DNA from: Caulobacter sp. 602-2
Lineage (GTDB): Bacteria > Pseudomonadota > Alphaproteobacteria > Caulobacterales > Caulobacteraceae
Direction of reading: 5' to 3'
NCBI RefSeq assembly: GCF_011043625.1
Contig: NZ_JAAKGT010000007.1
Span: 124,001 to 188,000 of the forward strand
Length of the DNA stretch: 64,000 nt
Positions within the stretch are counted from its first letter, which is position 1. Each line of letters opens with the position of its first letter. Position numbers and translations under genes: made by a program. Below the pieces are notes generated by a model, which worked only from the letters and a program-made list of their open reading frames with translations, ran no database searches and had not been told where the DNA came from. Shown piece after piece: positions 22,535 to 28,818 of this stretch.

Positions 22535-23350
22535 ATGACCACCATCAACGGCGCCTTGAACACGGCGCTCAACGCGGCGATCCTCACCGGTGTCGGCGCG
22601 GGCCTCGGCCAGTCGCTGAAGACCTTCAGCGCCATGCAGTTCACCCTGGGCGCGATGGTCGCCGGGCTGTTCCAGCCCGCCCCCGCCCAGCAGCCGTTCA
22701 CCGCCAGCATGCCCGGCGAGGGCAAGGCCGAGATCGACATCGGCGACGGCTACACCCTGTCGATCAACGAGGCGAGCTCGGAGATCATCGTCCGCGACGC
22801 CGACGGCAACGCCACCCGCGTCTGGGGCGACCCGCACGTCAGCTACAACGGCGAGCACATCGGCGACTTCTGGGGCACCACGACCTTCCAGCTCGAGAAC
22901 GGCACGAAGATCACGATCAACACCGAGACCTCGAAGTGGAACAACATGACCTACGCCGAGCAGGTGGTGGTCACCAAGGGCGACCAGGCGATCGTCATCG
23001 ACGGGGTCAGCGAGCAGACCAAGGGCGACTTCTCGGTCACGCTCGGGGGCAACGGCTACGCCCTCGACGCGGCCCATGACGACGGCTTCGTCATCCACGA
23101 GGCCGACGACGCCTCGTCGGGCTGGACCAGCAGCATCACCGGCGGCGCCGTCGGCCAGGCCGATTTCGACCTGACCAAGCCGGGCATGGAGCCGGTGCGC
23201 GAAGCGCTGGAGGCCTTCAACAGCGGCCTTGGCCTGATGCTGACCGGCTGGCTGCTGGGCATCGGCGTCGCGGCCCTTGCCGAGGGCGGGACGGAAGGCT
23301 CGACCACCAACGCCAAGGCGGCCGAGCGCTTCCCGCTGCTGGAGGTCTGA
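22535..23350 (+). CDS. DUF1521/MIIA-domain protein, predicted self-cleaving T3SS effector
   Basis: The start at 22535 follows a strong AGGAG; an upstream ATG at 22439 is less likely. The 271-residue product has no Sec signal. A small Ala/Thr/Leu-rich N-terminus of about 60 residues precedes a DUF1521 domain (about 65-235). It contains Val-Trp-Gly-Asp-Pro-His-Val at residues 96-102, Phe-Trp-Gly-Thr-Thr-Thr-Phe-Gln-Leu, and the acidic loop Ala-His-Asp-Asp-Gly-Phe. In NopE1 of Bradyrhizobium this domain cleaves itself between Asp and Pro of Gly-Asp-Pro-His-Val when calcium binds. A hydrophobic C-terminal segment (about 230-250) follows. Being beside the T3SS and under the shared box, it is the most convincing effector in the window. 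Confidence 0.88.
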   Translation: MTTINGALNTALNAAILTGVGAGLGQSLKTFSAMQFTLGAMVAGLFQPAPAQQPFTASMPGEGKAEIDIGDGYTLSINEASSEIIVRDADGNATRVWGDPHVSYNGEHIGDFWGTTTFQLENGTKITINTETSKWNNMTYAEQVVVTKGDQAIVIDGVSEQTKGDFSVTLGGNGYALDAAHDDGFVIHEADDASSGWTSSITGGAVGQADFDLTKPGMEPVREALEAFNSGLGLMLTGWLLGIGVAALAEGGTEGSTTNAKAAERFPLLEV

Positions 23351-23370
23351 GCCAGCGGCCCGCTTCTGCT

Positions 23371-23428
23371 CCTTTCCGCCGTCCGCGATTTGCCAAATGA
23401 CGCAAATCATCGTGGGTAGGCGGAAAGG
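23371..23428. repeat. Nested palindrome between the effector and deaminase genes
   Basis: Outer arms CCTTTCCGCC (23371-23380) and GGCGGAAAGG (23419-23428) and inner arms GATTTGC (23387-23393) and GCAAATC (23402-23408) are perfect inverted repeats around a common centre. The element ends 15 bases before the deaminase start, so it could be a terminator for the effector gene or an operator/leader hairpin for the deaminase. Confidence 0.55.
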
Positions 23429-23443
23429 ATCTGGGGGCGGACG

Positions 23444-24946
23444 ATGCGCGCGCGAACGAAATGGCTGGCGAGCGGAATGGCGATCGCGGGCGGGCTGTTG
23501 ACCCTCTTGCCCGCCCACGCGGCTCCGTCGCCGTCAGAGGCGCGCGCATCGGCCGCCTTCGACGCCGCGGCCGGCGACAGGGCCAAGCTGCGGCTCTTCC
23601 TCCAGGCCATGCCCAAGGGCGGCGACCTGCACAACCACCTGTGGGGCGCGCCCTATGCCGAGGACTTCGTCGCCTGGGCGGGCGAGGGCGGCCTCTGCGT
23701 CTCCACCGCGACGCCGCCGGCCCTGACCGGAGGTCCTTGCGACGGCAAGGCGACCGTGCCCGCCGCCGGCCTCGCCCGTCGCGATCCGGCCCTCTACAAC
23801 CGGGTGATCGACAGCCTGTCGGTGCGCAACTACGACCGCGGCGCCGACAACGCGGCGGCCTCGGGCCACGACCAGTTCTTCTCGACCTTCGAGCGCTTCG
23901 CCGCCGCGGCCGTGCCCAACATCGGGCCGATGGTCGCCGTCACCCGCGAATACGCCGCCCAGGACCGGGTGTCCTATGTCGAGAGCTCGGCCAATCCCAA
24001 CGCCATGCGCGCCTTCGCCGAGCGCGAGGCTGGCCGCTGGGACGGCGACTTCGCCAAGACCTACGCCGCCTTCGCCTCCGGCCTGCCGGCCATGGTCGAG
24101 GCCTCGCGCAAGGAGATGGACGCGGCCCTGGCCGAGGGCGACAGGCGCCTGAACTGCGCCCAGAACGCGGGAACCGCCGGCCCCTGCGCCGTCGAGGTCC
24201 GCTTCCAGCCCTTCGTCGAGCGCGCCCAGCCGGCCGGCTTCGTCTTCGCCCAGATGGCCGCCGCCTTCGCCCTGGTGGACGCCGACCCGCGCTTCGTCGG
24301 GGTCAACATCGTGAATCCCGAGGACCACCCGGTCTCGCTCGGCGACTACGCCCTGCACATGAAGATGATGAAGTACCTGTCGGGCCGCTATCCCAAGGTC
24401 CCGATGGCCCTGCACGCCGGCGAGCTGACCCTGGGCCTGACGCCGCCGCGCGATCTGACCTTCCACATCAACCAGGCCGTGACGGTGGCCGGCGCCAAGC
24501 GCATCGGCCACGGCGTCGACATCGCCTACGAGCACGACGCGCCGGGCCTGCTCAAGCAGATGGCCAGGGACAAGATCGCCGTCGAGATCAACCTGACCAG
24601 CAACGACGTCATCCTGGGCGTGAAGGGCGCCGAACACCCGCTGGCGCTCTATCGCCGGGCCGGCGTTCCGGTGGTGCTGTCCACCGACGACGAGGGCGTC
24701 TCGCGCATCGACCTGACCAACGAGTACGTCCGCGCCGCCACCGAGCATGGCCTGCGCTATGCCGACCTCAAGGCCATGGCCCGCGACAGCCTGGAATACG
24801 CCTTCCTGCCGGGCAAGAGCCTGCGCGGCGCGACCGAATGCGCCAAGCCGGGCACGGCCTGCGACGTGTTCCTCAGCAAGAACCTCAAGGCCGCGATGCA
24901 GTGGCGGCTGGAGAAGGACTTCGAAGCCTTCGAGGCCGCGTTCTGA
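23444..24946 (+). CDS. Exported adenosine deaminase-family enzyme
   Basis: A signal peptide covers residues 1-27. The metal-dependent deaminase fold follows, with His-Asn-His (63-65) as the first zinc ligands in Asp-Leu-His-Asn-His-Leu, then Ala-Leu-His-Ala-Gly-Glu, Arg-Ile-Gly-His-Gly-Val-Asp, and Ser-Thr-Asp-Asp-Glu-Gly near the C-terminus. These are the zinc and catalytic sites of adenosine deaminases. At 500 residues it is longer than cytosolic enzymes and resembles the secreted ADGF type. It should deaminate extracellular adenosine or related nucleosides in the periplasm. It stands alone between two repeat elements. Confidence 0.88.
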   Translation: MRARTKWLASGMAIAGGLLTLLPAHAAPSPSEARASAAFDAAAGDRAKLRLFLQAMPKGGDLHNHLWGAPYAEDFVAWAGEGGLCVSTATPPALTGGPCDGKATVPAAGLARRDPALYNRVIDSLSVRNYDRGADNAAASGHDQFFSTFERFAAAAVPNIGPMVAVTREYAAQDRVSYVESSANPNAMRAFAEREAGRWDGDFAKTYAAFASGLPAMVEASRKEMDAALAEGDRRLNCAQNAGTAGPCAVEVRFQPFVERAQPAGFVFAQMAAAFALVDADPRFVGVNIVNPEDHPVSLGDYALHMKMMKYLSGRYPKVPMALHAGELTLGLTPPRDLTFHINQAVTVAGAKRIGHGVDIAYEHDAPGLLKQMARDKIAVEINLTSNDVILGVKGAEHPLALYRRAGVPVVLSTDDEGVSRIDLTNEYVRAATEHGLRYADLKAMARDSLEYAFLPGKSLRGATECAKPGTACDVFLSKNLKAAMQWRLEKDFEAFEAAF

Positions 24947-25096
24947 TCCTCTCCCATAGGGAGAGGGAGGGGCCCAGGCGATAGCCTGGGAGGGTGAGGG
25001 GTTGCGCCGCCAACCGGCGTGCCGGCACGCCGTCGACCCTCCCTAACCCCTCATCCGACCTGCTTCGCAGGCTGCCTTCTCCCTATGGGAGAAGGA
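24947..25096. repeat. Intergenic hairpin repeat, family A copy 2
   Basis: It begins with ATCCTCTCCCATAGGGAGAG and ends with the inverse arm TTCTCCCTATGGGAGAAGG, with the same inner modules GGGTGAGGGG and CCCCTCATCCG as the copy at 22284-22413, and GC-rich hairpins in the middle. It occupies the whole gap between the converging deaminase and GH115 genes and probably terminates both. Confidence 0.75.
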
Positions 25097-27571
25097 TCAA
25101 CGTGCGCACGCCCCCGCCGGCCGCAGAACCAGCGCGTCCAGCACCACCCCCGGATCCACCGAGCTCACCCGCACCGTCCGCTCGCCGCCGCACAGCGTCA
25201 GGCCCGAGCCCACCCGCAGGCGGCCGTCGGTCACGCCCTGCGCCCAGGCCTTGTCGCCCACCTTGCGCGGGGCGGCCACGGCCACAGGCGCGCCGCCGTC
25301 GACGCCGACCGCCAGCCGCAGCGCCGTCTGGCCGTTCAGCGGGAAGGTCGGCAGCAGGTCGAGATCCAGCGCCCAGGCCCCGGCCGGCAGCTTCACGGCG
25401 TAGTCCAACGCCGCGCCGCCGCTGGAAGCCTCGCGCACGTCGCCGGCCGCCATGGATGCGCCGCCGCGCCCCAGGCCGTCGATCCGCCGCCAGCCCTTGC
25501 CGCCGGCCGTCTCGGCCTCGACCACGATCAGGCCTTCGTCCTCGACCGGCGCCGGCGCCAGGCGCGGCGCGGTCGCATCCGTCGCCGGGGCCGCGAAGGG
25601 CCGCTGGCGGAACGAGGTCCACGAGCCGTCGGCCGGCTCCACCGACATGATCCCGCGCCACTTGCCGCTGGCGATCTCGTCGTTGAACCGGCGGGTGAGG
25701 GCGGCGATCTGCGCATCCGCCGCCCGGGCCTTGGCCGCGCGGGCGCGGGCCTCGTCCGGCCGCTCGCCGATCAGCCGGTCGAAGGCCTCGGCGTCGAAGA
25801 AGCGATGGTTGGCCAGGGCTGCGGCCCGCACCGGATAGTCCACCAGCTCGAACCAGGCGTCGCGCTGCTGGGCCGGGATCCTGGCGGCCTCGGCGTCGAG
25901 CTTGGCCACAAGCGCGTCGAACCGCGCCAGCCGGGCGTTCGCCTGCTCGACCGACAGCGGGCTGGAGCGCGGCGTGGCGTTCCGGCCCCAGAACCACTGC
26001 AGGTGCTCGGGCTTGCGCTCGAAGTTCAGCTGATGGTGCTCGGCCAGGATCGCGGCGATCGCCTTGGCCTGGCCGGGTCCGAACGTCTCTCGCGCGAAGG
26101 CCTGCTCATAGCCGTGGGCGCCCAGGCCGCGCACGCGCTCGACGTCCCAGGCCATGTCGAGGAACAGCTGCGTTCCCAGCTCGGCCGGCTTGATGTCGCC
26201 GACGTTCACGACCCACAGCTTGCGGGCGTCCAGGTCCCAGGCCCGGCCCATCTCCTCGATCACCAGGGCCAGCGGCACGGTCGACAGCCACAGGTGCGAC
26301 AGCGGCGCGCCCAGGTACGACAGGTGATAGTAGACGCCCGAGCCGCCCGGCCGCTTGCGCTCCTGCGCGTTCGGCAGCTGGCGGATGTAGCCGAAATTGT
26401 CGTCCGGCCAGACCAGGGTCACGTCGTCGGGAACCTTCAGCCCCGAGCGGTAGATGTCGAGCACCTCCTTGTAGGCGGTGAACACCTGCGGGACGGTCTC
26501 GACCTTGGGGTCGACATGCTGGCCGATCAGACCGCGCTGGTCGGTGATGATCTTCTCCAGCAGGGCGCGCTGGCCGTCGATGTCGCCGCCGCCGACCATG
26601 CCGGAGTCGTGGATGCCCCGCATGCCCAGGGTGTAGATGTTCTCGTACCCGCCATTGGTCTTGGTCCGCTCGCGCCAGTAGTCGAGCACGCCCCCCGGAT
26701 TGGCCGCGTAGTTGAAGGCATCGGCGCCCGCTTTCCACTCGCCGACATTGTTGCGCAGCATCGGTTCGGCGTGGGACGAGCCCATGACGATCCCCCAGCG
26801 GTCGGCCAGGGCGGCGTTGGCCGGGTCAGCGTTGAAGGGCCTAGTCACCTCGTGCATGGCCGGCCACAGGGTGTTGGCCTTCAGCCGCAGCAGCAGCTGG
26901 AAGACCTTCTCGTAGGTCTTGGGGCCGATGTCGCCATAGGCCGGGTCGAAGGTCTTGGCCGCCCAGGGCTGCAGGCCCCAGTCCTCGTCGTTGATGAAGA
27001 TCCCGCGGTACTTCACCGACGGCGGACCGAAGCGGCGCGCATCAGCGGCGACGTACAGCGCCTTCTTGCGCTGCGGCTTGACGTCGGCCCACCAGGTCCA
27101 GGGCGAAACGCCGGCCGCGCGGCTCAGTTCATAGGCGCCGAAGGCCGTGCCCCGCCGGTCGCTGCCGGCGATGATCAGGGCCTTGTCGAGGCCCGGCGCG
27201 GGATTGTCGACCACGGCGATGACGAAGCTTTCCCAGGCGCCGCGCAGGTCGCCGACGTCCAGCTTGCCGTCGTGCGCCAGGTCGTCGATCAGCGGGTTCT
27301 TGCCCAGCGTTCCGACGATGATCGCGGTCTTGCCGACGGGCTTGCCGGTGGAGAGGGAAGGTGACGTGCCGACGACCGCGCCCAGGTCGTCCCGCAGGTC
27401 GCCGACGGCGAGGCCGACGACGGGGAAGTCGCCTTTGGCATAGAGGATCTCGGCGCCGGCGATGGGGAACGCGCCCGGTGTGCGCTTGTCGCTGACCCAG
27501 GCGTCCTGCGCCCAGGCGGTCGTAGCGAAGACGGCGGCGACAAGGCCGGCCAGCAGCGACGTCAGCCGCAT
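25097..27571 (-). CDS. GH115 xylan alpha-1,2-glucuronidase
   Basis: This is an exported enzyme that removes (4-O-methyl-)glucuronic acid from xylan. The signal peptide ends near residue 22 (Ala-Trp-Ala-Gln). GH115 landmarks include Val-Lys-Tyr-Arg-Gly-Ile-Phe-Ile-Asn-Asp-Glu-Asp-Trp-Gly-Leu-Gln-Pro-Trp-Ala (about 185-205), Leu-Trp-Pro-Ala-Met-His-Glu, Met-Gly-Ser-Ser-His-Ala-Glu-Pro-Met, and Val-Trp-Pro-Asp-Asp-Asn-Phe-Gly-Tyr-Ile-Arg. The length of 824 residues is typical and includes a C-terminal beta-rich domain. A TGGTCAGACCA palindrome about 46 bases upstream of the start suggests control by a GntR/FadR-type regulator, shared with the GH35 gene at 58920. Confidence 0.93.
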   Translation of the reverse strand: MRLTSLLAGLVAAVFATTAWAQDAWVSDKRTPGAFPIAGAEILYAKGDFPVVGLAVGDLRDDLGAVVGTSPSLSTGKPVGKTAIIVGTLGKNPLIDDLAHDGKLDVGDLRGAWESFVIAVVDNPAPGLDKALIIAGSDRRGTAFGAYELSRAAGVSPWTWWADVKPQRKKALYVAADARRFGPPSVKYRGIFINDEDWGLQPWAAKTFDPAYGDIGPKTYEKVFQLLLRLKANTLWPAMHEVTRPFNADPANAALADRWGIVMGSSHAEPMLRNNVGEWKAGADAFNYAANPGGVLDYWRERTKTNGGYENIYTLGMRGIHDSGMVGGGDIDGQRALLEKIITDQRGLIGQHVDPKVETVPQVFTAYKEVLDIYRSGLKVPDDVTLVWPDDNFGYIRQLPNAQERKRPGGSGVYYHLSYLGAPLSHLWLSTVPLALVIEEMGRAWDLDARKLWVVNVGDIKPAELGTQLFLDMAWDVERVRGLGAHGYEQAFARETFGPGQAKAIAAILAEHHQLNFERKPEHLQWFWGRNATPRSSPLSVEQANARLARFDALVAKLDAEAARIPAQQRDAWFELVDYPVRAAALANHRFFDAEAFDRLIGERPDEARARAAKARAADAQIAALTRRFNDEIASGKWRGIMSVEPADGSWTSFRQRPFAAPATDATAPRLAPAPVEDEGLIVVEAETAGGKGWRRIDGLGRGGASMAAGDVREASSGGAALDYAVKLPAGAWALDLDLLPTFPLNGQTALRLAVGVDGGAPVAVAAPRKVGDKAWAQGVTDGRLRVGSGLTLCGGERTVRVSSVDPGVVLDALVLRPAGACAR

Positions 27572-27615
27572 GGGGTTTCCTCCAGATCGCGAAGCTGTCA
27601 GGCAGCTTGGTCGAA

Positions 27616-27628
27616 TTGGTCAGACCAT
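27616..27628. promoter_or_regulatory. TGGTCNGACCA operator upstream of GH115
   Basis: TTGGTCAGACCAT contains the perfect inverted repeat TGGTC-A-GACCA, preceded by an extra half-site TTGGTCGAA. The form matches the GntR/FadR-type TGGTCNGACCA consensus. A second example, TGGTCCGACCA, precedes the GH35 gene. An AT-rich inverted repeat, CATTTTATGAG...CATAAAATG, lies on the far side near 27655-27681 at the end of the phosphatase gene. Confidence 0.55.
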
Positions 27629-27685
27629 AGAGCGATCTGGAGGATTATCCATTCATTTTATGAGCATTGATCCCATAAAATGAAA

Positions 27686-28801
27686 CTAATACTCGAGATA
27701 TCGGGCCCGCAGCGTGGCCAGGTCCTTGGCGTCGACGCCCAGCACCTTGTCCAGATAGGCCTCGACCGAGCCGTACTTGGCCGTCACCGCGTCCAGCGCC
27801 GCCTCCACATAGGCCGGCTCGGTGCGCATCAGCACCCGGGTGATCTCCGGCGGCAGCTTGGCGAACATGGCGGCGTTGGGATCGTCCGACTTGGCGCCGG
27901 CGGCCATGGCGCGGCGGGCGCTCTCGTTGTCGAGCAGGGTCTCGCTCATGGCGTAGTCGGCGGTGACCTGCGCGCGCGGCACGCCCAGCGCGGTCAGGAT
28001 CAGGGCCGAGGCCACGCCCGTGCGGTCCTTGCCCGCCGAGCAGTGCACCAGCATCGGCGCGTCGCCCGCCAGCAGCTTCTCGAACATCGCCTTGTACTCG
28101 CCGGCATAGGCGTCGGGCATCAGCTTGTAGAAGCCGATGAAGTTGGCGCGCACGGCCTGCGGCGTCGGCGGGCCGTTTCCGAACAGCGCCCGCATGTCCA
28201 TGTCCAGCCCGGCCTTGGGCGAGTTCAGGAACACCGGCACGGCCTTGCCGCCGCGCCAGACGGTGGGCTGGGTCTTGCGCTCCTGGTCGGTGCGCAGATC
28301 GCAGACCAGGCGCACGTCCAGGTCGCCGACGGTCTTGTAGTCGGCGTCGGTCAGGGTCGACAGGCCGTTGGAGCGGAACACCTGGCCCCAGCGCACGTGC
28401 TTGCCGTTCGCGGCCGAATAGCCGCCCAGGTCGCGGAAGTTGGCCGCGCCCTGCAGGGGCACCACGCGGGTGGCGGTGCGCACGCCGGTCTTCTCGCCAT
28501 CGGCGACGACGTAGAAGTAGGGGCGGCTCGCGCCGGCCTGGGCGGCCGTGACGCTGGCGGCGCCGTCGGTGTCGTTGTCGGCCAGCTTGCGCATCGCCTT
28601 CAGCGGGGCGTCGGGCGAGGCGGCGACATAGAGGTCGACCGGCGCGCCGGGGCGGCTGGTCTTCCAGGCTGCGTGGTAGGTCCCGTCCTTCAGAACGACC
28701 GAGGCTTCGGTCACGGTCGTCGAAGCCGTGCGGGCCTGGACGGCCGGGGCGGCGAGGACGGCCGCCGCGCAGGCGGCCGTCAGCAGGTTGCGGATCAGCA
28801 T
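27686..28801 (-). CDS. Exported tyrosine/dual-specificity phosphatase-like protein
   Basis: The true start is the ATG at 28801, which gives a signal peptide (residues 1-23, ending Val-Gln-Ala-Arg). A beta-rich N-terminal domain (about 25-112) is followed by the phosphatase domain. That domain has Asn-Phe-Arg-Asp-Leu-Gly-Gly-Tyr (121-128) and the active loop His-Cys-Ser-Ala-Gly-Lys-Asp-Arg-Thr-Gly, with the nucleophile C254 and R260. This is the bacterial Y_phosphatase3 group. It is 371 residues long and lies 17 bases behind a TonB receptor gene, so the two are co-transcribed. It probably removes phosphate from a ligand in the periplasm; protein tyrosines are not necessarily the substrate. Confidence 0.85.
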   Translation of the reverse strand: MLIRNLLTAACAAAVLAAPAVQARTASTTVTEASVVLKDGTYHAAWKTSRPGAPVDLYVAASPDAPLKAMRKLADNDTDGAASVTAAQAGASRPYFYVVADGEKTGVRTATRVVPLQGAANFRDLGGYSAANGKHVRWGQVFRSNGLSTLTDADYKTVGDLDVRLVCDLRTDQERKTQPTVWRGGKAVPVFLNSPKAGLDMDMRALFGNGPPTPQAVRANFIGFYKLMPDAYAGEYKAMFEKLLAGDAPMLVHCSAGKDRTGVASALILTALGVPRAQVTADYAMSETLLDNESARRAMAAGAKSDDPNAAMFAKLPPEITRVLMRTEPAYVEAALDAVTAKYGSVEAYLDKVLGVDAKDLATLRARYLEY

Positions 28802-28818
28802 TTTTCTATGTCCTGGCT

